This document shows, piece after piece, positions 16,470 through 24,467 of a DNA stretch of 64,000 nucleotides (the stretch's first letter is position 1; each line of letters begins with the position of its first letter). The stretch comes from Halomonas sp. KAO (GTDB lineage Bacteria > Pseudomonadota > Gammaproteobacteria > Pseudomonadales > Halomonadaceae). Below the pieces are notes generated by a model. That model was not told where the DNA came from and did not search any database. It saw only the letters and a list, made by a program, of their open reading frames with translations. Location: NCBI RefSeq assembly GCF_015595025.1, contig NZ_JADNRL010000026.1, positions 373,334 to 437,333 on the forward strand. The letters run 5' to 3'. The translations under genes and the position numbers were made by a program.

Positions 16470-17825
16470 TCAGGCGCGACCCGGGCCTGCGGTCAACTGG
16501 GTGCCACCAGCGGGAACCTGCTCGCGGACAGGGCCGAAGAAGGCATAGAGCAGCAGGCAGGCACCGATGGCCACGGCGACGCCGGCGCCCAGCCGCATGG
16601 CGTAGAACAGCACCAGCTGGTCCTGCACCTCCATGAAGTTCATGCCCAGCACACGCTGCAGGTGGGTCTGGACGACGCCCGCAAAGGTCAGTGTGAAGGT
16701 CATGAAGGCCATGGCGCCGGTCATGATCCAGAAGCCCCACATGTTGATCACCTGGTTGTAGGGCTGAACGCGGCGCAGCTGGGGCATGGCGAAGCTGATG
16801 ATGCCCAGCAGCAGCATCACGTAGGCCCCGTAGAAGGCCAGGTGGCCATGGGCCGCGGTGACCTGGGTGCCGTGGCTGTAGTAGTTGACCCAGTGCAGGG
16901 TGTGCATGAAGCCCCACACGCCGGCGCCGAAGAAGGCCATGGTCGGGCAGCCGAGTGCCCACAGCATGGCGGCCTTGTTGGGGTGGTTACGGCTGCCCTT
17001 CCAGAACATGGTGAAGGCGAACACCACCATGGCGAAGAAGGGGAGCACCTCCAGGGTGGAGAAGATGCTGCCGATGGGCTGCCAGTAGCTCGGCGCGCCG
17101 ATCCAGTAGTAGTGGTGTCCGGTGCCCAGCAGGCCCGAGAACAGCGCCAGGCCGACGATGACGTAGAGCCACTTCTCGATCACCTCGCGGTCGACGCCGG
17201 TCATCTTGATCAACAGGTAGCCGAGCAGGGAGGCCATGATCAGTTCCCAGACACCCTCGACCCAGAGGTGCACCACCCACCACCAGTAGAGCTTGTCCAC
17301 GGCGAGGTTGCTGGGGTTGTAGAAGGCGAACAGCCAGAACACCGCGGCCAGCCACAGGCCCAGCATCAGCACCATGTTGATGGCGGTTCTGCGCCCCTTG
17401 GCGAGCGTCATGCTGGTGTTGAACAGGAACATCAGGAAGGAGATGGTGATCAGCACCTTGACCCAGAACGGCTGCTCCAGGAACTCGCGCCCCTCGTGGA
17501 TCCCGAACTGGTAGCCGACCAGCGCCGCGGCACCGGCGAAGGCGAAGATCGCCAGCTGGATATAGGCGATGGTGGGGCTATGGATCTCGCGCTCCGCCTC
17601 TTCCGGCATCAGATAGTAGGTGGAGCCCATGAAGCCAAGCAGCAGCCACACGATCAGCAGGTTGGTATGGCTCACCCGCATGATATTGAAGGGCATGGCC
17701 TCGGCCATGAAGTTCGGCCAGACATAGACGGCGGCGGCCAGCAGCCCGAAGACGATCTGCAGGGCAAAGAGCGCCATGGCCACCATGAAGAATGGCAGTG
17801 CCACCTTCTGGGTTTCATATTTCAT
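16470..17825 (-). CDS. norB: Nitric-oxide reductase large subunit NorB (cNOR)
   Basis: Twelve-helix heme-copper superfamily enzyme that reduces two NO to N2O in the cytoplasmic membrane, 451 residues. Visible features are the low-spin heme region MRVSHTNLLIVWLLLGF, the FeB-site helix with His and Glu (HLWVEGVWELI), the GTGHHYYWIGAP loop with the paired histidines and the heme ligand helix TAAHGHLAFYGAY. There is no quinol-oxidising N-terminal extension, so it is the cytochrome c-dependent type and pairs with the adjacent norC. Confidence 0.98.
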   Translation of the reverse strand: MKYETQKVALPFFMVAMALFALQIVFGLLAAAVYVWPNFMAEAMPFNIMRVSHTNLLIVWLLLGFMGSTYYLMPEEAEREIHSPTIAYIQLAIFAFAGAAALVGYQFGIHEGREFLEQPFWVKVLITISFLMFLFNTSMTLAKGRRTAINMVLMLGLWLAAVFWLFAFYNPSNLAVDKLYWWWVVHLWVEGVWELIMASLLGYLLIKMTGVDREVIEKWLYVIVGLALFSGLLGTGHHYYWIGAPSYWQPIGSIFSTLEVLPFFAMVVFAFTMFWKGSRNHPNKAAMLWALGCPTMAFFGAGVWGFMHTLHWVNYYSHGTQVTAAHGHLAFYGAYVMLLLGIISFAMPQLRRVQPYNQVINMWGFWIMTGAMAFMTFTLTFAGVVQTHLQRVLGMNFMEVQDQLVLFYAMRLGAGVAVAIGACLLLYAFFGPVREQVPAGGTQLTAGPGRA

Positions 17826-17895
17826 CGGTGTCGTTCTCCTTGATTCATCCGCGTTGCGGCGGTCCGGCGGTCAGACGACCCCGCGGTCAGGTGGC

Positions 17896-18348
17896 TTACC
17901 CGGCGGGATGTGGTGGCCAGTCCTGGTCGTCGATGCTGTCGGTCCACTCGAGGAAGTCGATCAGCGCGCTCATCTCCTCGTCGCTGAAGTCGTAGGCCGG
18001 CATCTGGCGGCGGCCCTGGGTGCCCAGGGGCTGGGCACGAATCCACGCGGCCAGGCCGGCACGCGCCGCCTCGGGGTTCTGGTGGCCGCCGTAGCGCTCC
18101 CAGACGTTGCCCAGCTCCGGTGCGAAGTAGGCGCCCTCGCCCATGATGCTGTGGCAGTTGACACACATGTTCCTTTCCCAGATGTGCTTGCCTTCCACGA
18201 CCGACTCGGTGAGCCCCTCCTTGTCGGTGGACTTGTTGACCATGTACCAGTGGCTGTGCGCCGTCAGGGCGGCGAAAAGCAGAAAGAAGAACAGCGACCC
18301 GCCATAGAAGATATTGCGGGCCGCCGACTTGGTGAGACCGTCGGCCAT
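17896..18348 (-). CDS. norC: Nitric-oxide reductase cytochrome c subunit NorC
   Basis: 150 residues: an N-terminal membrane anchor (about 13-33) and a periplasmic c-type heme domain with CVNCH (C62, C65, H66) and the likely distal Met116 (GRRQMPAYDF). It delivers electrons from soluble cytochromes to NorB. ATG 18348 is preceded by GGGGGAAAGG and gives the family N-terminus; an upstream in-frame Met at 18420 lies inside the operator palindrome and is unlikely. First gene of norCBQD. Confidence 0.97.
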   Translation of the reverse strand: MADGLTKSAARNIFYGGSLFFFLLFAALTAHSHWYMVNKSTDKEGLTESVVEGKHIWERNMCVNCHSIMGEGAYFAPELGNVWERYGGHQNPEAARAGLAAWIRAQPLGTQGRRQMPAYDFSDEEMSALIDFLEWTDSIDDQDWPPHPAG

Positions 18349-18413
18349 GAGCCTTTCCCCCTTGCTCGTCTGGCAGGCGCGTCGCTGATCTGCGATTGGC
18401 GCCTGGCGATTTA

Positions 18414-18440
18414 TTAACATGCATTATCGATACATGTTAA
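18414..18440. promoter_or_regulatory. NsrR-like palindrome at the norC promoter
   Basis: TTAACATG (18414-18421) and CATGTTAA (18433-18440) flank an 11-base centre. Read as an 11-1-11 element, its halves AACATGCATTA and AACATGTATCG resemble the NsrR half-site AAGATGYATTT, differing mainly in C for G at the third base. It would cover the start site predicted from the nearby FNR/DNR box, consistent with repression lifted by NO. Confidence 0.55.
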
Positions 18441-18468
18441 GACTAGCAGACGAGAAGGGCGTCAGACT

Positions 18469-18482
18469 TTGACGCCGGTCAA
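18469..18482. promoter_or_regulatory. FNR/DNR-type box upstream of norC
   Basis: TTGAC-GCCG-GTCAA is a perfect palindrome of the CRP/FNR-superfamily type used by DNR/NNR regulators. Centred at 18475.5, it would place a class II start site near 18434, with TAGTCT as a possible -10. Confidence 0.7.
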
Positions 18483-18539
18483 TTAGTGCGGGAAGGAAGG
18501 GGCGACAGGGGTGAGAAATCTGTCGCCCAAGGATAGTGC

Positions 18540-18860
18540 TCAGCGCTCGTCGGTGATGTCCTCGATCCAGGTGAGGGCGGCGACACCACGCGGCAGCCCC
18601 AGGGTGGGGATAGACAGCATGGCCACCTGCTTGAGGGCTTCGCTGGTCTCGCCCTCCTCCAGGGCGCGGCGGGCATGGGAGTGCACGGCACCCTCGGAGC
18701 GCGCACCCACGGCCAGGGCCAGCTTTACCAGCCGACGCGTGCGGGCATCCAGCGGGCCGCTCTCGGCGCAGGCCTTGCCCAGCTCGGCGTAGGCGTCCCA
18801 CACCTCGGGATACTGCTCGGCCACCTGGCCGGCACCGGAAGGTAGATCCTGTTTCGACAT
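18540..18860 (-). CDS. Carboxymuconolactone decarboxylase (CMD)-family protein
   Basis: 106 residues with the AhpD/CMD fold pattern: RTRRLVKLALAVGARSEGAVHSHARRALEEG at about 41-71, then an EALKQVAMLSIPTLGLP helix. The AhpD CxxC redox pair is replaced by S-x-x-x-H-S-H, so peroxidase chemistry of the AhpD type is not expected. It lies upstream of norC on the same strand, across the norC promoter, and downstream of the SirB2 gene. A stress-related or metal-binding role is possible but unproven. Confidence 0.8.
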   Translation of the reverse strand: MSKQDLPSGAGQVAEQYPEVWDAYAELGKACAESGPLDARTRRLVKLALAVGARSEGAVHSHARRALEEGETSEALKQVAMLSIPTLGLPRGVAALTWIEDITDER

Positions 18861-18952
18861 GCCATTTTCCTTGCTGCGGAGGAGTGTCACATCAGTATAG
18901 GCCTATCGACTCGCCCCACGTCACGGCGGATCGATGTCATGTGGCTCTCGAG

Positions 18953-19339
18953 TCAGGCCAGCCAGGAGAGCGCGCTATGACGGATGGCCGCCCCCAGCAT
19001 ATAGAGGAAGACGAGCACCGCGGCCACGGCGGCCATGCCGCGCGTCGCCGGGCTCCGCCCACGCTTGATCGCCACGGTTCCCAGGCCGATATAGGCCAGC
19101 AGGGCGATCAGCTTGGCGGCGAGCCAGGGGTGCTGATGGGGCCACAGGGAGAGCATCACCATCAGCACCACACCCAGCGTCAACAGCAGGGTGTCGATGA
19201 TATGGGGGGCGATCCTGACCCAGCGCGCCTGCAGCAGCGACGCCTCGCGCACCGACCAGACGGCACGCAGCATGAAGAAGAGAATGCTCAGGGTGGCGGC
19301 GGTGATATGCAGATGCTTGATCACCAGGTAGTTCTCCAT
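18953..19339 (-). CDS. SirB2-family membrane protein
   Basis: 128 residues with four hydrophobic helices. Family marks are YLVIKHLHITAATLSILFF near the N-terminus and RIAPHIIDTLLLTLGVVLM in the second half, both with conserved histidines. SirB2/YchQ-type proteins are often found near NnrS and heme-copper genes. The start at ATG 19339 overlaps the 3' end of nnrS (ends 19363) only in an alternative longer frame; the chosen start leaves a 23-bp gap. Confidence 0.85.
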   Translation of the reverse strand: MENYLVIKHLHITAATLSILFFMLRAVWSVREASLLQARWVRIAPHIIDTLLLTLGVVLMVMLSLWPHQHPWLAAKLIALLAYIGLGTVAIKRGRSPATRGMAAVAAVLVFLYMLGAAIRHSALSWLA

Positions 19340-19362
19340 CACGAGGGGTTCCTTGTCTCGGG

Positions 19363-20574
19363 TTAGCCATCCTTGCCATCGGCACGCGGCGACAGCAGCG
19401 GGCCCGTATAGTGGAACAGGAAGACCCCGTAGGCCAGGCACCAGAAGATGATTCCCAGGTTATAGGTCCAGTGGGTGATCTGCGGGAACAGCACCAGTAC
19501 CGGTGAACGCAGCAGTGCGGCGGCCACCAGCAGCCCCAGGGCCACACCGATGCCGGGTAGCGTACGGACGGGGCGCGCGGTATGGCCCAGCGAGACGCGT
19601 GCCATCATCGAGAGCATCATGGTGCCCATGCCACCGATGGTCAGGGCATGCAGCGCGGCATCGGCGCGGCTGTCGGCGAGCAGCGCCAGGGCCCACATGG
19701 CGAGGCCCAGCGGAATGCAGGCGTAACTCAGATGCAGTCCCCACAGCAGCGGCTCACGCCAGCCGTGCAGGCCGCCCCAGCGCGACATGCGCACGGCATT
19801 GGCCAATGCCGCAAGCCCCATCAGCCCTGCCAACAGCCACGTCGGTAGCGGCACCCCCAGGGCAACAAGCAGCTGGCTCACCACCACCGCCATCACGCTG
19901 CCCAGGCTCAGGGTCTCGAGGGCCGGGATCGGTGGCTTGCGCGTGAGGCCCAGCCGGTTGGCGGTGAACATGGCGATCACCCGGCCGCCCACCACCACCA
20001 TCAGCAGCGTGATCAGCAATACCGCCAGGTGAGCGGCGGGCCGGATCAGTTCCGCCTTGCCGCTCAAGTCGCCCAGGTGCATCAGCAGGTTGGCCAGGGT
20101 CAGAAGCCCCAAAGCCGGCAGGAAGATCAGGTTTCGCCAGCGCCGGGCGCGAATCACCAGGCTCGCCATCACCGCCGCCACCACCGGCAGGAAGGCGAGA
20201 TCGACCGTCGCCACCAGCCAGCCCGGCAGCGCCATGGGAAAGGCCATCAGCACCCGCGCCAGCAACCAGAGCCCGACCAGGCCCAGCAGCGGGCCACCCT
20301 TCAGGCTGGGCAGTCCGGTCCAGTTCTGCACCGCGGTGAGCAGGAAGCCCGCCACCACGGCGGTGGCGAAGCCGAACAGCATCTCGTGCTGGTGCCAGAA
20401 CATCAGCCCCCCCTGGGGGCGCAGCAGGATATCGCCGTGCCAGAAGGCGAACCACACCATCAGGGAGAGGATGCTGAACAGCGCGGCGAGCAGGAAGAAG
20501 GGCCGGAAGGCCAGGCGCGCCACGGGTAGATGCGTCGGCGAGATGGCGGTCTGGCTGGTGCGGGAGGAGGACAT
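19363..20574 (-). CDS. nnrS: NnrS family protein, nitric-oxide stress membrane protein
   Basis: 403 residues and about 12 hydrophobic helices. NnrS hallmarks are RLAFRPFFLLAALFSIL at the N-terminus, WHQHEMLFGFATAVVAGFL, VVGGRVIAMFTANRLG and GGMGTMMLSMMARVSLGHT with several conserved histidines. NnrS proteins are heme- and copper-containing and protect against NO-derived metal complexes. A degenerate FNR-like box lies 65 bp upstream. It clusters with SirB2 and nor genes, supporting the NO role. Confidence 0.95.
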   Translation of the reverse strand: MSSSRTSQTAISPTHLPVARLAFRPFFLLAALFSILSLMVWFAFWHGDILLRPQGGLMFWHQHEMLFGFATAVVAGFLLTAVQNWTGLPSLKGGPLLGLVGLWLLARVLMAFPMALPGWLVATVDLAFLPVVAAVMASLVIRARRWRNLIFLPALGLLTLANLLMHLGDLSGKAELIRPAAHLAVLLITLLMVVVGGRVIAMFTANRLGLTRKPPIPALETLSLGSVMAVVVSQLLVALGVPLPTWLLAGLMGLAALANAVRMSRWGGLHGWREPLLWGLHLSYACIPLGLAMWALALLADSRADAALHALTIGGMGTMMLSMMARVSLGHTARPVRTLPGIGVALGLLVAAALLRSPVLVLFPQITHWTYNLGIIFWCLAYGVFLFHYTGPLLSPRADGKDG

Positions 20575-20637
20575 GTCAGGATACCCCGTCAGGAGGCTTG
20601 GATGGGATCATTGTGCGCCGACGGGCGCATGACTTCC

Positions 20638-20651
20638 ATTACAGGCATCAA
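20638..20651. promoter_or_regulatory. Degenerate FNR/DNR-type site upstream of nnrS
   Basis: On the minus strand the sequence reads TTGAT-GCCT-GTAAT, a perfect left half and a poor right half. Placed at -41.5 it predicts a start near 20603 and a -10 of CACAAT in the right place, 29 bp before the nnrS ATG. Suggestive only. Confidence 0.35.
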
Positions 20652-20717
20652 AAATGCTTCTTATTAGAAAGGCCGTTCCGCCGCCGGAGCGAAGCAACCG
20701 GAGTTGACTAGCTGCTC

Positions 20718-20784
20718 GACGAGGGGGCGCTGTAAACCCATTTCTGGCGCTACCCCGGCCCCCTCTTCGGTCTGCCCCGGCGCC
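20718..20784. repeat. Structured intergenic repeat, copy C (shortened)
   Basis: GAGGGGG (20721-20727) pairs with CCCCCTC (20759-20765), and the conserved blocks GGGCGCTGTAAACCC, CTGGCGCTAC and CTGCCCCGGCGCC are present. The inner GCCATCCCTGG hairpin and the left outer arm are missing, so this is the most reduced copy. It lies between nnrS and the P450 gene. Confidence 0.65.
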
Positions 20785-20830
20785 TCTCGCTATCTGCTTT
20801 ATGAGGGCTCAGGGAGAAGATAGTGAGGGA

Positions 20831-21988
20831 TCAGCGACGCACGTGCAGCGGCACCTCGGAGTAGCCGCCGGCAGGATAGAGCGCGCGTACCGCGGGGCGA
20901 CCCGGCAGCGGGGCGATGTCGACCGTGGCGTCGAGCAGCGCATCCATGAAGTCCTCGAGCTCCATGCGCGCCAGCGGCGCTCCGGGACAGACATGGATTC
21001 CCGCCCCATAGAGCAGGTTGTCTGCGGGGTCGCGATCCAGGTGGACCTCGTCGGGAGCCTCGAATACCGCCTCGTCGCGATTGGCCGAGCCCCACAGGAT
21101 CGTCAGGCGTTCGCCGGCCTCGAGGCGACGGCCGCCGACCTCCACCGCACGGGTGGCGATGCGCCGATTGGACATCAACGGCGCGTCGAGGCGCAGGATC
21201 TCGTCGATGGCCGTCGAGAGCTGGTGGCGATCGGCACGCAGCCGCCCCTGCAGCTCGGGGTCGGCGGCCAGGTAGCGCATCAGAATACCGATGCTCGCCG
21301 AGATGGTGCCGAGCTCCCCCACCGTCCAGTTGCGCAGGATGCTGACGATCTCCTCGTCGGTCAGCGCACGGCCCTCGACGGTCTCGTTCATGATGCGGGT
21401 GGTGACATCATCCGGGGCATCATCGCCGGCCGTGCGACGGCTGGCCAGCTGCTCGCGGATCACCCCGTCGAACTCACAGGCCAGCTCCCCCAGCGCCTCA
21501 CGATCCTGGGCCAGGGTGGCGGCCTGCTGGCGCTTCACCCAGGCCCGCAGCGGCTCGTGCAGCGTGGTCGGCCAGCCCATGAAGGCACACTGGATCTCCA
21601 GAGCGAAGTCCTGCCCCATCTCGGCCATCGCCTCCACCTCTCCGTCGGCGGGAAGCCGGGCCACCACCCCCTCGGCGATGGCACGGCACTGCGGGGCAAA
21701 CTCGGCCATGGCCTCGGGCCCGAAATAGGGCTCGATGATGCGCCGAAAGTGCGTGTGTTCGGGCGGGTCCATGGCATTGGGCACCGAGAGGTGACGGCTG
21801 GCCGCATTGCTGAAGGTGTCGTGATCCTCGAGAACGCGCCTCACATCTGCATGGCGAAACAAGGACCACTGCAGGTAGTCGCTGAAGGCCACCGGGCAGC
21901 GGCCGCGCATCCTGTCATAGGCGGCAATCTGGTCGTCGAGGACATCCTCGGCGCGGGGGTCCCAGTCCTGCTGGCGTGTATCGCTCAT
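20831..21988 (-). CDS. Cytochrome P450
   Basis: Soluble bacterial P450, 385 residues. The ExxR motif is E263-ILR266, the heme-cysteine loop is YGAGIHVCPG with Cys334, and the helix-I segment is GELGTI (224-229). The oxygen-activation Thr228 is kept, but the usual acidic residue just before it is Gly227. Many P450s use the acid-alcohol pair for O2 cleavage; the fungal NO-reducing P450 also lacks the acid. It is co-directional with the upstream marR gene (90-bp gap) and surrounded by NO-related genes, but its substrate cannot be told from sequence. No ferredoxin gene adjoins it. Confidence 0.92.
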   Translation of the reverse strand: MSDTRQQDWDPRAEDVLDDQIAAYDRMRGRCPVAFSDYLQWSLFRHADVRRVLEDHDTFSNAASRHLSVPNAMDPPEHTHFRRIIEPYFGPEAMAEFAPQCRAIAEGVVARLPADGEVEAMAEMGQDFALEIQCAFMGWPTTLHEPLRAWVKRQQAATLAQDREALGELACEFDGVIREQLASRRTAGDDAPDDVTTRIMNETVEGRALTDEEIVSILRNWTVGELGTISASIGILMRYLAADPELQGRLRADRHQLSTAIDEILRLDAPLMSNRRIATRAVEVGGRRLEAGERLTILWGSANRDEAVFEAPDEVHLDRDPADNLLYGAGIHVCPGAPLARMELEDFMDALLDATVDIAPLPGRPAVRALYPAGGYSEVPLHVRR

Positions 21989-22078
21989 GTCATCTCCTCG
22001 GATGGGTGAGAAACGCAGCAAGGAGACCAGAAGACGGCCCGGTGCGCATTGATTCAGGTCAGCTTGCCCCTTCGCCAC

Positions 22079-22501
22079 TCAGGTCAGCTCGGGCCATCCG
22101 GGAAGGTGGAACTCCTCATGCAGGTGACGCAGTTCCGGCTGGTGCAGCTCGGCAATCCGCCGGGCCAGCTCGGCGCCACGGTCCAGCAGGTGCACCTCGA
22201 TACGCCGGCGGTCGCCACGACTCGTGCGGCGCTCCACCAGGCCCAGCTGTTCGCAGCGATCGACCAGCGCCACCGTGCCGTGGTGCTTGGCCTGGAGCCG
22301 CTCCGCCAGCTCGCCGACGGACGCCCACTCCCGCCTCTCGAACCCCAGCAGATGAAGCAGCAGCTGGTACTGCAGCGGCGTCAGGCCGTGCTCGCGACAG
22401 ATATCCTCGCTCTGACGCAGAAAGCAGCGTAGCTGGTAGCGAAAGTGAGAAAGGCGCTGAAAGTCCTGCTTGGTAAGGGCGTCATTGCTCATAAGGGGCA
22501 T
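22079..22501 (-). CDS. MarR-family transcriptional regulator
   Basis: 140 residues with the winged-helix MarR core: LTPLQYQLLLHLLG, then SVGELAERLQAKHHGTVALVDR as recognition region and the wing VERRTSRGDRRRIEVHL. ATG 22492 is a second possible start. It is upstream of the P450 gene in the same direction and divergent from the Yip1-like gene; the shared gap has a perfect 8-3-8 palindrome that is a natural operator candidate. Confidence 0.93.
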   Translation of the reverse strand: MPLMSNDALTKQDFQRLSHFRYQLRCFLRQSEDICREHGLTPLQYQLLLHLLGFERREWASVGELAERLQAKHHGTVALVDRCEQLGLVERRTSRGDRRRIEVHLLDRGAELARRIAELHQPELRHLHEEFHLPGWPELT

Positions 22502-22570
22502 CCAGCATGGGCATGGTCAACGTCTCAGCCGCTTGACAGCAGGAAGGTTGCTGCCTAAACGTTAAGCAAT

Positions 22571-22589
22571 AATATCATATAATGATATT
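22571..22589. promoter_or_regulatory. Perfect 8-3-8 palindrome, candidate MarR operator
   Basis: AATATCAT-ATA-ATGATATT is a perfect inverted repeat in the divergent marR / Yip1-like gap. MarR proteins bind 16-20 bp palindromes of this shape, and the position suits autoregulation and control of both transcripts. A low-GC island in high-GC surroundings. Confidence 0.6.
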
Positions 22590-22612
22590 TTTCCACCGCC
22601 GAGGATACCGCA

Positions 22613-23179
22613 ATGAACCCGCTGACCGTGATTCGACTGCCCTTTACCCACCAGGCGGGCTGGAAGTCGCTGCAGGGCCGCAAGCCGTCGATTCCTGCCC
22701 TGGGCTGGTGCCTGGTGCTGCCCATGTCGCTGCTGCCGCCGGTGCTGCTCTACTACGCCGGTACCCACTACGGGGATGACTTCGTCATGGGCTTCGCCGA
22801 CAGGGAGTGGCGCTTTATCACCACCATCCTGTTCCTGGCCGAGCTATTGACCTTCTTCGTGATGGGCTGGCTGATCCATGCCGTCGTCAATGGCACCCGT
22901 GAACTCTCGATCGACTATCACGACGCCTACCTGCTGGCGGCCCTCGCACCACTGCCGCTGTGGTCATCGGCGATCGTGCTGCTGATCCCCAGCCTGCTGC
23001 TCAATGCCCTGGCGGTGCTGGTGGCCCTGGGCATCTCCTGCAGCCTCGTCTATCACGGGCTTCAGGCGCTGTGCGAACGCCGCGACAACGACATCAACAC
23101 CATGTCGGCCACCTACACCATCATGGCCGCCGGTGTGCTGGCCTGGGGACTGCTGATGGCCATCGTCTGGGCCTACTGA
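22613..23179 (+). CDS. Yip1-domain / DUF1282-like membrane protein
   Basis: 188 residues, about five helices. The N-terminus carries the family pattern NPLTVIRLPFTHQAGWKSL, followed by LGWCLVLPMSLLPPVLLYY and a late DINTMSATYTIMAAGVLAWG. Function is unknown for bacterial members. GAGGATACC precedes the ATG. It is divergent from marR and 118 bp upstream of hmp, with an NsrR-like site in between. Confidence 0.8.
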   Translation: MNPLTVIRLPFTHQAGWKSLQGRKPSIPALGWCLVLPMSLLPPVLLYYAGTHYGDDFVMGFADREWRFITTILFLAELLTFFVMGWLIHAVVNGTRELSIDYHDAYLLAALAPLPLWSSAIVLLIPSLLLNALAVLVALGISCSLVYHGLQALCERRDNDINTMSATYTIMAAGVLAWGLLMAIVWAY

Positions 23180-23245
23180 GCCAGGAGCGTTTGAGCCAGG
23201 AGCATTGCCGCGGCGTAGTGTCACGGGGTGGTGTCGAGGATAATA

Positions 23246-23268
23246 AAGATGTATTTTGTACGCATCTT
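23246..23268. promoter_or_regulatory. NsrR operator upstream of hmp
   Basis: Two halves, AAGATGTATTT and GTACGCATCTT, flank one T in the 11-1-11 layout of NsrR sites. The left half matches the known half-site AAGATGYATTT exactly and the right half has AAGATGC in reverse. It ends 29 bp before the hmp ATG. Confidence 0.8.
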
Positions 23269-23297
23269 AAACACATCCCCCGCCACGGAGCCCCTCG

Positions 23298-24467
23298 ATG
23301 CTGACCCAGGAGCAGGAACACCTGATCGCCGCCACCGCCCCGGTGGTCGCCGAACACCTCGACGCCATCACCCAACGCTTCTACCCGCTGCTGTTCCAGC
23401 GCTACCCACAAGTGAAGCCGCTGTTCAACCAGGCTCATCAGGCCGATGGCGGCCAGCCACGGGCGCTGGCGGCCGCCGTGCTCGCCTATGTGCAGCTGCG
23501 CCATGATCGTGAAAAGGTACGCGAGACCCTAGCCATCGTCGTCGGCAAGCACGTCTCCCTGGATATCCGACCCGAGCACTACCCGCTGGTCGGCGAATGC
23601 CTGATGGCCGCCATCGGCGAGGTGCTGGGCGACGCCGTGACGCCGGAGGTGGCGGCCGCCTGGCAGGGCGTCTACGAGGAGCTGGCCGGCCTGCTTATCG
23701 AGCTGGAGGAGTATCGCTATCGCGAGTTCGAACGGTGCCCCGGCGGCTGGCGCGGGCCGCGTGAGTTCCGCATCGCCGCCGTTCGCCAGGAGAGTGCGGT
23801 GATCCGCTCCTTCGTGCTCGAGCCGGTGGACGGTGGCCCCGTCGCCGACCATGTGCCAGGCCAGTACATCGGCGTACGCCTGACCCTCGACGGTGAGCCG
23901 GTCTATCGACACTACAGCCTGTCGGCCCTGCCCAACGGCCAGAGCTACCGGATCTCGGTCAAGCGCGAGCCAAGGGGCCGAGCCAGCCGCCATCTGCATG
24001 ACGCCATGGGGGTGGGTGATACCCTCGCACTGCTGCCACCGGCCGGCGACCTGACCCTGGCCGAGGGTGACGAGCCTCTTCTTCTGGCCAGCGGTGGGGT
24101 CGGCCAGACGCCGTTGCTGCCCATGGCGCACCATGCCCTGCGCCAGGGGCGACGCGTGGTCTATCTGCACGCCGCCCTGGATGCCGAGCACCACGCCTTC
24201 CGTGACGAGGTCGCTGCCCTGGCCGCGAAGCACCCCGATCGGCTACACGCCATCAGCATCCACGAGTCGGGCAGTGCCGCCGACCATAGCGGGCGAATCG
24301 ATCGCGACCTGCTGGCAAGCTACCTGCCGAAAGGCGGCCGCTGCTACTTCGTCGGCCCCCAGGGCTTCATGACCGCCGTGGACAGGGCGCTGGCCGAGCT
24401 GGGAGTGCCCGATGAGCGCCGCCATTACGAGCACTTCGGCCCCTCGCAGCCCCTCGGCGTCGCCTGA
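23298..24467 (+). CDS. hmp: Flavohemoglobin Hmp, nitric-oxide dioxygenase
   Basis: 389 residues in the order globin (1-140), FAD-binding (about 150-255) and NAD(P)-binding (about 260-385). Globin residues equal those of the E. coli protein: Tyr29 (B10), Gln53 (E7) and proximal His85. The FAD motif is RHYSLSA and the NAD site LLLASGGVGQTPLLPM. It oxidises NO to nitrate in the cytoplasm using NADPH and oxygen. Control by NsrR is indicated by the strong operator just upstream. Confidence 0.97.
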   Translation: MLTQEQEHLIAATAPVVAEHLDAITQRFYPLLFQRYPQVKPLFNQAHQADGGQPRALAAAVLAYVQLRHDREKVRETLAIVVGKHVSLDIRPEHYPLVGECLMAAIGEVLGDAVTPEVAAAWQGVYEELAGLLIELEEYRYREFERCPGGWRGPREFRIAAVRQESAVIRSFVLEPVDGGPVADHVPGQYIGVRLTLDGEPVYRHYSLSALPNGQSYRISVKREPRGRASRHLHDAMGVGDTLALLPPAGDLTLAEGDEPLLLASGGVGQTPLLPMAHHALRQGRRVVYLHAALDAEHHAFRDEVAALAAKHPDRLHAISIHESGSAADHSGRIDRDLLASYLPKGGRCYFVGPQGFMTAVDRALAELGVPDERRHYEHFGPSQPLGVA

